This document shows positions 25,966 through 35,975 of a stretch of DNA of 64,000 bases, piece after piece. Positions within the stretch are counted from its first letter, which is position 1. The number at the start of each line of letters is the position of its first letter. A program made the translations under genes and the position numbers. The notes beneath the pieces were generated by a model. The model was not told the DNA's origin. It saw only the letters and a program-made list of their open reading frames with translations, and ran no database searches. This DNA is from Eumeta japonica (lineage: Eukaryota > Arthropoda > Insecta > Lepidoptera > Psychidae), in the NCBI GenBank assembly GCA_005406025.1, contig BGZK01000149.1:310001-374000 (forward strand), given 5' to 3'.

Positions 25966-26295
25966 TAGGCACGCGCTGTGGTCGACTTGTCTGTAGCACG
26001 AGAATGGGTCGACTCGATCGGCGAATACCATGGTATCACAGAAAACAGAGAGACGTTGAGTAATAGCTTCGACTGTTGGTTTTTCGTCCAGTGAGTGAGA
26101 GTTTCTGTGGCCCACTCCACCCTCTATCGCCCCATTGTGTTCCATCAATCCTCAGTCCATCGGATATCTTATTTCTACCCAAGAGACTGGCAACGTACCG
26201 GCGACTCCCATGGGGTTGTTAGTGCCCATGAACGGTGTGACTACCTACTCTGTGGTGGCTTGCAAGCTCGTTTGTTCCTTTAAAAAGCTATTAAA
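25966..26295 (+). repeat. SINE family 1, copy 1
   Basis: Shares with five other copies in this window an ordered set of blocks: CTGTGGTCGACTTG, a GTGAGTGAGAGTTTCTG block, CCACTCCACCCTC, a GGATATCTTATTTC block, GGCAACGTACCGG, GTGCCCATGAACGG and GCAAGCTCGTTTG before a short A-rich tail. The end resembles the widespread lepidopteran SINE 3' block 'GTGTCCATGGGCGGCGGT...GCTCGTTTGCC'. Full-length for the family (about 310-330 bp). I see no clear tRNA-like promoter in its 5' part. Confidence 0.75.
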
Positions 26296-27840
26296 AAAAG
26301 AACTAAAATAAAGACCGACGTATTCTTCCCAATATAGTGAAACATACTAAATCCAACAATGTTTTTTGTTATAATTGCATTACACAAACTACATGCAAAC
26401 ACACACATAATATTAATAAACATTAATAAACCACGAAAAAATGGCAAACAATATCTACTATGTATGTATACCTGTGCGTGATCACAAAATACGTAGGTAC
26501 ACTTATTTTGTGGTATAACATATCATAATTTATCCTCAAGCCATTTTGTATTTTATGTTGAATAATTTGTATTAAATAACGAGATGTGCTTTTTCTTGTT
26601 TCATGTGTATACACTAAATCTTGTCATTATTATTTATCTTGTTGACCGTTACTGCTAAGCAAGACTGGAATAGTGATTACGGAAGTTAAAATTATATAGT
26701 AAAACCGGAAGTTGAATGACTCATCACCATTTTTGTTTATTAATTGATTTTTCTAAAAATCCTGTATAAATAAGGGAAAAAGAGTATAAAAACTGTGAGT
26801 AAATTCGAAATAAATGAAAATGAGTTTAAATCAATGTTTTTTAAAATGCGCCTCCCGAAACGGGCGGAAAACGCTTAGTATGGTATGAACATTAAACATA
26901 CATCGGCGTCGATATTTTTAATTACGTATTTTATAAAAGTTTTAAGATAATCAATAAAAATCATAGTTTTAAGGAGTTTCCTCAGATGCTTTGAAGAAGG
27001 TATTAGCATTCTACACGTAACTGGCGAAATATATGACAAAATGTGGCGTGAATTTGAATGGCTGAAAGTTGAGTCATTTTAGTTGCAATGAGGATTATAA
27101 TACGTAGGGTACACTGAATCAGAAAAAATAACTGAGAATGATATAATATGAATTTATCGTTTCTTAAAAAATTCTGCGTTAGTATAAATACACTTTTTCA
27201 TACGCATAAACCAATTTTGGAAATATTTATGGTGATTTACTCTTTCCTGGTGATATACAGCCAAATAGTTCCATTTTCAAATGTAGTAATTAATTATTAT
27301 AAATCGTTTATGTAAGTAGCCAGTTTCAGAAGCTTAAAGTGCGCTTCACGTATATGTAAAATTGAGGCTATCTGCAAAAATGGATAACAGGAACTGTATC
27401 TAGTCTATTGACGCACGTTATAAAAATAAATAAATTATGCAACAAAGATATTTAGATACACATTTTCAGTAATAAAACCATTGTTTGAGAAATACAATTT
27501 TGGGTGTTGAAATGTGATAAAGAATATAACTATTTTTATTTTACTGAAAACACGAAAAGAGAACACACGTTGACACGTCACCGCGTGTTATTAGAACTCT
27601 CATGACGGTTGATTTACCTTGTCGCTCATGCGGAAATTCACCATGTATTATAAAATTATTATTACGGCGATTTCTCCACCGCCGCGTAAGCCCACACTTC
27701 GGATTTGCCCTTTAGTCGCCTCGGAGATCGGATTTTTTGCTGTATGGGCAGAAATGATGCACAGCGTGGTTTTTTTCAACTTCTATATTCAGCATGAGCT
27801 TCACATATGGCGGCTGTAGTACAACTGCGACGAATGCACT
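26296..27840. other. Noncoding, no gene seen
   Basis: AT-rich between a SINE copy and the 3' end of the Jockey-like LINE. Confidence 0.45.
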
Positions 27841-28186
27841 TTTTTTAAGTTATCCTTACGGGAAGAGAGGATTAAAAAACCTAATGAACTACGCACGTAC
27901 GCGGGTGCGTGGGGAGTGTCCGACTTTTACGGATTAAAAAACCCCAAAAAACATGATTATGGCATTCGCTGTCAGCCAAAGGCTGTAGTTAGCTTATCTG
28001 ACGCGAGCGATCGACATACAGATGCCGTCGGCGCGTGACTCTCTTACGTGTGATCCGCTAGGATCACCTCGGCGTAGGGAGTAACAAGAAGTCACGACTC
28101 AGGTCGGAACCTCTGAGTGACAGCGGTGTGTGGAGAGCACCTCGGGCGTTAAATCATTAAAGGTTAACTGATTTAGAGACCTATCC

Positions 28187-29480
28187 TTATTCCGTTAAAT
28201 TTTCAAAAACCTTATTTAGTTCTTCGACCTCAGCAGTGGCCTTTATATACTTGGAGAGTATAGGGAGTTCTAAATCCCTATGAAGGTCAGAGTTCTTGAC
28301 ATACGATTGTGCGTCAGTCACTCTTTTGCAAAATTTATTTTGGTTGACTTGAAAGTCGTAAAGTGCAGTCGGGGCGGCGTGAGCAAAAACTGGGCATATA
28401 TCATTACCGGTATGGACATCGTATATGACGTACGCTTATTGCGTAATGACATCTTGTTTTCCTACCTATCATACCGCTAAGAAGTGACATGTAGAAAACA
28501 GCAAATTTCCTAACACGCTGGATATGATCCTTGAAATGGAGATGTTTATCCAATGTGATGACTAAATATCTGTAATTATGTTGCCGCGGAATGAAAGCAT
28601 TCGACATGCGAAGGATAGTTGTACTTTCACGAACTAAATAAGACCTCTTATTTTTGCTATAATCAAAATAAATGGCACCTAATTTATCCGGATTTACCTC
28701 AATCCTCCAGAGTTGAAATAATTGTGTCAGCCCGTCAATTACCCTCTGGAGGCGGGGTATTATATGATTTAAATTAACACTGTATGGAAACCAGTGTTGT
28801 AAGATAGAGAGATAAGAAAGAGAGCGTGGAGCCTTGAGGTACTTCCGTTCTGATGATTTTTTTTGGAGGGGATAGTGTTTTCGTGGCGAAAAACGTAATG
28901 CCTATTACTAATGTAGCTGTGTATAATTAGTACTAGACAATCTGGCACCTCTAGGGTGTATAGTTTATGAATTAAACCAACGTGCCAAACGCTATCAAAG
29001 GCCTTAGCTACGTCATGGTTTTGTGTTTTCTTTTAAAACCCTCCGATTGTATATTTGACTAGTCGGAGAGCTTTTTGGAGACATGACTAGTGGGGAAGAA
29101 ATCTAAACTGTTCATCAATAGATCAATAGTAAGGCCTTTTTTGATGTGGTGGTCGCTTAGTCGCGACTTGAGTATTCTTTCGTATAGCTTACCGAGACTG
29201 TTCAGTAAGCTGATGGGCCTATAACTAGCGGGGAGGTCGGGTGGTTTCCTCGGTTTAGAAATTCCAATAACAACGGCTTCTTTCCATACACTGGAAAAGT
29301 AACAACTTTTTAAGTACGCATTGAATATTGCGATCAGGAGTGCCAATAGTGGCGAGGAAGCACTTAATGGCTTTATTACTGATACCATCCAGGCCCGGTG
29401 GCTTTCTGGTTTTGACATTTTTGAAGAGTATTTTGACCTTATCTAGCGTGATTGGATCCAGATCGTCTTTCAGGTCGAGG
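28187..29480 (-). pseudogene. LINE reverse transcriptase remnant (Jockey-like ORF2)
   Basis: Blocks seen in order: PRKPPDLPASYRPISLLNSL with GKLYERILKSRL (RT motifs 1-2, about 29260-29150); then DVAKAFDSVWHVGLIHKL (motif A with the first catalytic Asp, about 29010-28955); then EVPQGS (motif B, near 28835). The segment that should hold the FADD/YADD catalytic box is deleted. The sequence resumes with WRIEVNPDKLGAIYF (about 28710-28670), YLVITLDKHLHFKDHIQRVRK, and a C-terminal run NKFCKRVTDAQSYVKNSDLH ending ENLTE-stop at 28187. Frames change several times. The family enzyme copies element RNA into DNA at a nicked target; this copy is inactive. Confidence 0.8.
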
Positions 29481-30089
29481 GAGACTTTCTATCAAACTTC
29501 CTTCTCTACCCGATGATTAAGTGAGGGGTTGTGTAGAGGGGAGGTGTGTGAGCATTGTCTCTCAATACTATTAGCCAGAAACTCAGCTTTATCCTGATCT
29601 TAAAACACGAGAGTATTGTTGGGATTCCTGAGGGTGGGTACGAACTTGTAACGGTCCGATTTAATAGCTTAGGCCACTTGCTAATAAGCGTTATGAGTAG
29701 GGGTAATTTCTTCCATAAGAGCACTTCAGGAGGACCATTGTGGAGCTCCCGGACGCTCTCACTTTGTGTTGGAGAGGGCGCATGTAGGACCTATTTACGA
29801 GAATGCAAAAAGCGCTCGCGCGGCGCAGGGTTGCATTTTTAGCTCTCATCAGCTTGCGAACATCCGCGGGCAATTTCCGGTGACCGGAATTCACCGAAAC
29901 CTTCCGCGAACAGTTGTTGACCACTATCGTGATGTGGCTGGTGAGAGCACGTATAACATTGTCAATGTCGTTGGTTGATTCGATGTCATTGGGTATTTTG
30001 TTTAGGGCGGGGGTGTCAATTTTCTCAAGTGCGATCGACACCTTTTTCAATTGTAATTTTTTAATGTCTCTTGGACGGTCATCGTAAAT

Positions 30090-30510
30090 GGGGCCTAATC
30101 TCATGAGGACGAGACAATGATTATAAGTTAGACGCTGGAGCGTCTCTATAGAACCTAAATTTAGATCGACGTTCTTCACGAGATCGATATCGAGGATATC
30201 AGGCTTATCTCGCATTGTCTGGAAAGTGAGTCGGAGTAAGAGGAGCGATGACGTCAAACTCTAAATCTCTGAGATCCGAGAGTATCCGTCCATTTTTATT
30301 AGTGGATAAACAATTCCATTCTGAGTTTTTGCTATTAAATTCACCAAATAAAATAACATGATCGCCAAGTTCGAATGAGAATGAGACAAGGACTGAGAAT
30401 GACTTGGACGCTGAGCGGTCATTCTCAGTCCTTGTCCTAAAGAAGTCGGAGGGTAGCTCTGCAAAACTCGTGCTTTTAATTAAATCAAAAAGGGACTTTA
30501 CAGATTTCAT
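30090..30510 (-). pseudogene. LINE endonuclease (EEP/APE-like) remnant
   Basis: The strand reads GDHVILFGEFNSKNSEWNC, matching the GDFNAKHxxWGC block of Jockey-type endonucleases but with GDFN changed to GEFN. It continues with a NxxGR...VIAPLTPTHFP block. After a frameshift come KPDILDIDLV and TYNHCLVLMRLGP. The last corresponds to the catalytic SDHxPV motif, with Ser-Asp replaced by Tyr-Asn. The N-terminal part of the domain is missing because the gag end is joined almost directly to its middle. The domain normally nicks target DNA for target-primed reverse transcription; here at least two active-site positions are altered, so it is dead. Confidence 0.75.
30385..30436 (-). repeat. Perfect 19-bp inverted repeat inside the LINE remnant
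   Basis: Positions 30385-30403 (starting GACAAGGACTG) and 30418-30436 are exact reverse complements around a 14-base loop. It lies just upstream, in element orientation, of the endonuclease core, close to where gag and endonuclease sequences are abnormally joined. It is not a recognised part of Jockey elements and probably arose by a local copying error after insertion. Confidence 0.9.
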
Positions 30511-30629
30511 ATCCTTACCGAGAGGAGAGCCTGGGATAACTTATCACTAGCCGGAGCCGACTCGGAGGGCTTTCGACGAGTGGGAACCTTGGTTGGTTCA
30601 GAGGCGGCCCTCGGAGACTGATTTCTAAA

Positions 30630-31074
30630 TCAAGCTTTTCTAAGAAGTGCAGGCTCTGGGCGGGATTCACCTGAGGAAGGAGCTCCCTTAGGTCTTTTCC
30701 CGAGTAGAGAAATTTTGGATGTTATTATCTGGGGAGGTTTTCCTAGCTGCCCTGCTCTTGTCAGTCCATTTAGTATGTTTGATAAATTTTGGGGCTTTTG
30801 AGCATCCTTTATAATTAACTGTGTGATCTCCGCTACATAATACATAAGAAGTTTCCCCTTCAGACTCCACATACAGTACACTCCTGGTCCAGTGAGGGAC
30901 CGTACACTTTACACGTCGGGGTTGGGCATAGCAGTGAGAAGTTACATGCCCATAGTTTTGACACAAATGGCACTGCCCCGGTTCTCCCTTTTTATAGGGG
31001 AGCTTGACAGTGATGCCCGATAGGCTACACAATCTGAAGAGATTTTTACACATCTTCTTAGTTCCTATTATCAT
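30630..31074 (-). pseudogene. LINE gag remnant with CCHC zinc knuckles
   Basis: An open stretch of 128 codons (31074-30688) contains CHLCQNYGHVTSHC, a clean C-X2-C-X4-H-X4-C knuckle typical of Jockey-clade ORF1 proteins, which bind element RNA. A second knuckle is damaged: it reads YVLCSGDHTVNYKGC with the first Cys replaced. A third Cys-rich block (RVKCTVPHW) is also incomplete. The frame shifts near 30880 and continues in another frame to 30630. The N-terminal RNA-recognition-like half expected of such gags is absent, so the copy is truncated at or near 31080. Confidence 0.75.
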
Positions 31075-31216
31075 CCATTATCTTTTCTTATTGTATTGCG
31101 ATAGTCGACGTCCGATTTGTATACTACTGGGCTTTTATGACTGAAATGAAACAATGCTTTTTTCCGCTTGATTTTTGGCTTAGAATCACAGTACTCATAT
31201 TTTTTTTATCCATTTG

Positions 31217-31455
31217 TTTTACAAACGATCATGCGAGGTACCTGACAGTAAGTAGTCCCCGACGCCCATGAACACTTGGAACCCCGGAAGAGACACAAAT
31301 GCTTTTGTCAGTCTTTTGGAAAGGAATAGGATATCTGAAAAGGGAGAAAATGGACAGATGGGCAGTGGACTTATAAAGAGAGCACTAATGGAAGGGGAAA
31401 AAGGGCACCGGAACAGAGGAAGCTGTTACTTCACGTCCGTTTTCTGTGAAATCAT
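31217..31455 (-). repeat. SINE family 1, copy 2 (5'-shortened)
   Basis: On the minus strand it carries the family blocks GTTCATGGGCG, TCCTATTCC, and CTTCCTCTGTTCCGG in place of the GAGAGTTCCGG block. It stops soon after the CACAGAAAACGG segment, so the first ~70 bp of the family are missing. It sits about 140 bp beyond the 5' truncation point of the Jockey-like LINE. Confidence 0.65.
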
Positions 31456-32391
31456 AAGAAATATCAAAATAGTTTCTATCCACGTATTCAAGAACATATA
31501 AGACAGAATTCCTTAACAGACAATATATTCAACACCAACACTACGATCCGAAACCACATAAAGATTTTACCTAAAACAAATTTGGGTCAAATTTAAAAAT
31601 AATATGATAAATATTCAACGAACGGAATCTTTGCCACTCAATTTGAATTCACAATTTTTTTATGTAATTTAGGGATTTATTACTATCATAGATGATAGAA
31701 TATAAATAGAATGCAAATCATACCAGAATGAAATTAAGTATAAAATTGATTTGTTTGGGTTATCTTATGTGGAATTTCTAATTTATAAATCAAACGTTTC
31801 TACAAGAAATGTCTATTACAAACAGGCAAAAGTAGCATGCAGTGAAATTGTTCTTTTGAATAGCAGTTATAGCCGAAAAAATCCTACTAGACAATTACTG
31901 TATATTCGAATTCCGGATGCTGTCTTTGTTGACCAAATTGTATATCATGGTAAATGAAAATCAAAACAATATCTCCTCTTAATCAATCGATATATTAAGT
32001 ATATACTGAACGTTATCTTATATTATTTTTTTTCCTTTTGATATAATTTATAGAATACAGATTCAGGCTTCAACGTAAATCTGCAGTATAACACTCTATT
32101 CGAAAACCAACTCTGCTAAAGTTGTTCTAAATCAAAATTGTATTCTAGAATTATTCGAATAGTTTCGTCGTTGTGAATATGGAAAAGACTACCAACCGTT
32201 ATATGTACCGTACTTAAATATTTAAATAAATACAATGATAAAATCAACACTAAATATTTTAATGAATTTATTTTACAACTACCTTTCCGTCCCTAAATTG
32301 CACGCTTGGGCTAAGCTTCTCTTATTTATTCCTATTATTGCGTTGGCGTGAGCCTAATTTATGCTTTTTTGAAAACCTAATTTTCTGATAT

Positions 32392-32438
32392 AATTTCCTG
32401 TAATAAAACGTAATATATACGTTTTATTACAGGAAATT
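32392..32438. repeat. Perfect 21-bp inverted repeat (hairpin)
   Basis: Arms 32392-32412 (AATTTCCTGTAATAAAAC plus GTA) and 32418-32438 are exact reverse complements around ATATA. It is about 1.2 kb from the 36-bp hairpin and unrelated to it in sequence. Confidence 0.95.
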
Positions 32439-33479
32439 TTTAGCAAAATAGCCTATTATATAGAAAAATGGCCTATTTTTAGGATGCAAGCTATCTCTCT
32501 GCAAAATGTCATAAATCGGTTCAGTTATTTAGTCATGAAAACATAACAAAAAACGCAAACACTGGAAATACTTCTTATTCCTTTGAACCTTTGCCTGTGG
32601 TCCCACTCTCTCGACGAGTTTTATTTTAATAATAATTTTCACATCGTTGCTCTCGCACTCAGTCTTGTACCGCGCCCTATATTACATTTACTGCGCCCCT
32701 GGTCACAACCTCGCTCTTGGGTTTTTTCAGTCTCGTTTTATTTTCAAATAAACTGAGTTGTAACAGTTCTTAATATTTCCTTTTTATAAAAAAAAAAATC
32801 AATATTTCAGCAAAATTATTGGAACGATAATATTTTTTAGTAAATTTCAGCGAATTCTTCACTATGGATAAATAATGTAAATTACATTTTTTTTCTTGGG
32901 CTTAACTATTGGTTTAAGATATCGCACAAATGATAAGGGTGTTTATTAATCTCAAAGAATATGGTCACGGAACTATAAGTCGTCTTAAACGCTATCACTG
33001 TGTTAATAAGAACGGTTTGTGCAAATTTCAACAAAATTGATAAAACTATAAGGGTTCTTAGTACTCTCACAGAACCACAAAAAATGTATCGTATATTCTT
33101 TCGGTCGCTTCCAGCTAATTCCATACTAAATTTTATCTAAATCGGTAAAACTATCAGGGTTCTTAGTAATTCCATAACCATAAAAATGTATCGTATACCA
33201 TTTCACTCGTTTTCAGCTACTTCCCCTACTAAACTTTATCTCTAAATCAATAAAACTATAAGAGTTGTTAGTATTTCTCACTAAACCTTAGATATATAAC
33301 ATATATCCTTTCATTAATATATCCTTAGTAAGTATTATTGAAATTGTAAGAGTTTTAGTTACCTCTGACTATTGACTGAAAACTATTGATAATCTTTATT
33401 GTAGACAGCTTTAACCCGCAGCTTCATCCGTGTGGACATAGAATGAATTCCTATAACTTTTAGATCAACTAATGTTATT

Positions 33480-33587
33480 TTTCCATCATCATCCCGTTCC
33501 TCGTCCTCGATTTTGTCCCGATTTAGATCCTGAAACTGGTCCTAGTACTGATCTCGATTTCGCTTTCACCTTTATCCTTCACCTTTG
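33480..33587 (-). repeat. Degenerate GATCGA-type tract, copy 2
   Basis: Pyrimidine-rich on the plus strand (CCGTTCCTCGTCCTCG, GATCTCGATTTCGC), i.e. the same purine-rich word set on the minus strand. It abuts the perfect 36-bp inverted repeat at 33588. Confidence 0.4.
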
Positions 33588-33663
33588 ATTCCCATGAATT
33601 ATTCTATTTTTAAATGTTTTTCAAAACTGAAAAACATTTAAAAATAGAATAATTCATGGGAAT
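33588..33663. repeat. Perfect 36-bp inverted repeat (hairpin)
   Basis: Arms 33588-33623 and 33628-33663 are exact reverse complements with a four-base AAAC loop. The left arm begins ATTCCCATGAATTATTC. No mismatch or bulge was found. Complementarity continues weakly outward (TTCAC on both sides with a gap). The AT-rich arms would make a very stable RNA or cruciform stem. Confidence 0.95.
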
Positions 33664-33882
33664 GTGAAAACTCACATAGGACCCCTAAACGATTCCGAAA
33701 TAAAAAGTAACTTAAAGGTAGGCCCATGAGCTTTTTTAAGTACTAATGAAAGTCGTACCATGAGTGGTTTAGCTGTTCCGAAAGAACACTGAACAAACAG
33801 TCATACGGCCAGACAAACGACTTTAAAAGGATTATTTGTTTTCATATAAACCTTCTAATAATTACGAAAACAACAAAAAGAA

Positions 33883-33960
33883 AACAGGTAAATCGGTCCA
33901 GCCGTTTTCAAGCAATGAACTTGCATACTAACAGAATTGTAGGTATTTTTATTTATATTA
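33883..33960 (+). repeat. Short dispersed repeat tail (CGGTCCAGCCGTTTTC)
   Basis: AAATCGGTCCAGCCGTTTTC followed by a short spacer and an AT-rich end resembles the generic 3' ends of lepidopteran LINEs. Too short to classify. Confidence 0.35.
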
Positions 33961-35657
33961 GCAAATCAAAGCACGTATTACATAAACAATCCAATCATTT
34001 CAATAAAATATTTCTACGTAAACAATTGATCAAATACCCTTTTACACGTACCGGGGAAAGAGTTCGATTTACATACATAATTTGACGATTTAAACATAGT
34101 AGAGAATGCATTTTAGCGCTAGAACGCTTAGTAATACCTAGGTTATAACTCGCGAAATATTGGAAGATAATGACATATGCACGCGCATGTCACGGCCTTT
34201 TGCGCGACACCTGCCGAGTGCCGAATTCAGTGAAATCCTTTAAATACTACGGCATAATTGACTATATTAATACGTTGGCGAAGATACAATTATATTTTTT
34301 TTTCTTTTGGATTTCATGTATGAAAACTTCGATAGAAAGCAGTAATTAGACCGTTTTCATTTATTTATTTGCAAGTAAAAAACGCAAAGTAGCCTTATAG
34401 TGCATGTCATTATTATTAGTTTTAGTGAAAAACAATAGTAAAACACTTTGATTTGTTCTAAGTATTACAAACATGAAACCTCCTTTTAGGCATATTGTTG
34501 AATTTCAAATATTCGAAAAAAAAATCTAAGGCAAATTTAAACAATACGGCTTTGTAAACTTATAAAATATCTTTTCCGTAATAAATTGTGACATTCGGTC
34601 TTTCAATTAGTTTATAATAGAGTACGTATTGTTGCCAACCGTGAATCATGTTTAATGCATTTGTTGATCACGTGATTTAAAGGCCCCTTAAAAATTATAA
34701 ACATGTAAAAAAGTTGACTATAGAAAAATACATGAAAGTATGTATCAAACCGGTTGATGAATACGATTTTCATAGTAAGCGTGAAATGTCTTTGAAAGAT
34801 ATGTGTATGAATAGGGTTTCCATCAAAAATATAAACGTGAAAAGGGTGCTGAATTTCGTATAAATGATGAACGCAGTTGGCGACGTTGCCGATGAAAGAA
34901 TTAAGATCTGAACGGTTGCCAAGTTCCATAGCAGTTCCTTAAAATATAGCTATAGGAAAGTAGAACGTTCTGCAATGGATTTTGAAGAAGTATGTTACGT
35001 TTTTTGATATTTAATAACTTGGCAAGTTTCATATCCAACTAAATTGTCTGCAGCATAAAATAGGACAACTACCAACGATAAATAAGCCTGTATCGATTTT
35101 TACCACTTTAAACGTAATTCAGGGGCTATCAAATTGCCATGTTATAAATGCAAAATCAATGTTGAAAACCTCGAACGTTATTTGTACCGAAACTGACCCA
35201 TTTTTTTTTAATTTAAATTTTTGACGGAATAGCATCATTTTTTTTACTGAATTATACTTTCATTCGTTTTAATAAATACATGATTCTCGATGTGTTTTTG
35301 TTTTGTTTTTATGATACAGTGCTTTATTTTAATTATCTTTTTTTTATTTTCTACTACTAAGAAAATAGATCAGTAAATATGGTATTCAAATTGGTCAAGG
35401 TGTTTATGAGATTAGCACGCACAAACGCGCAGCACAAACGAACAGAAAAAAATCTTAAAACTATTTTGTGGCTTCGGTGACATAATTATCTGTATCAATT
35501 GCCTTTGTTGAAAATATATTCAATGTACAGACACGGCTTCTTTACAATTTTATTAAATGTGTAGATATGCCAAGCAAACTGTTGTCGGTGAACATATGTA
35601 TTATTTGTTTATTATTAATACATTTTAATTCGTATGTTATATTTTTTACGGTATATT
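33961..35657. other. Noncoding, no gene seen
   Basis: AT-rich. A 105-codon minus-strand ORF (34929-34612) has no recognisable domain or repeat and is most likely chance. Confidence 0.4.
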
Positions 35658-35975
35658 AAGGGGCATACGAGCATGCAAGTCATCAAAGAGTAGGTGGCCA
35701 CCGTCGCCCATGGACACTTGTAATACCAGAGGAGTCATCAGTGAGTTGCCGGCTTGCACTGATCTGATGTAGAAGGGAATGTGCTGATGGAGGGGGAACA
35801 AAGTGAGAATAGGCCGCCAGAACTCTCACTCACTAGACGAAAAGAAACAGTGGAAGCTGCTATTTCACGTCTGCATTCCGTAAGAGTGCGTTATCTCACC
35901 GTCGAGCCGGCCCGTTCGTGCTCATTACTGCATTCGTAGTGCAGACAAGTTGGCCACAACATGGCTTTACCGCAT
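35658..35975 (-). repeat. SINE family 1, copy 3 (full length)
   Basis: The reverse complement begins GGTAAAGCCATGTTGTGG and continues through GAGTGAGAGTTCTGGCGG, GGCAACTCACTGATG, AAGTGTCCATGGGCGACGG and CATGCTCGTATGCCCC. It is the best-preserved minus-strand member and a good reference for the family. Confidence 0.8.

Larger units (their letters stand above)
27841..31080 (-). mobile_element. Decayed Jockey-like non-LTR retrotransposon (5'-truncated LINE)
   Basis: Reading the minus strand, the element runs in order: gag zinc knuckles (about 31000-30780), an internal deletion junction, an AP-like endonuclease core (30366-30090), reverse transcriptase blocks (29480-28550), and a terminal ORF2 segment ending in a stop at 28187-28189. 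About 340 bp of 3' UTR follow, ending at a short A-run (T's at 27841-27846 on the plus strand). The N-terminal half of gag is missing, many frameshifts and stops are present, and key catalytic residues are lost. The domain order gag-EN-RT without an RNase H or LTRs fits the Jockey clade. What remains is about 3.2 kb, shorter than a typical intact element, so it cannot move by itself. Confidence 0.85.

Noticed and set aside
34612..34929. 105-codon minus-strand ORF
   Set aside because: No similarity to any family I know and no supporting splice sites. Length is within chance for 64 kb.
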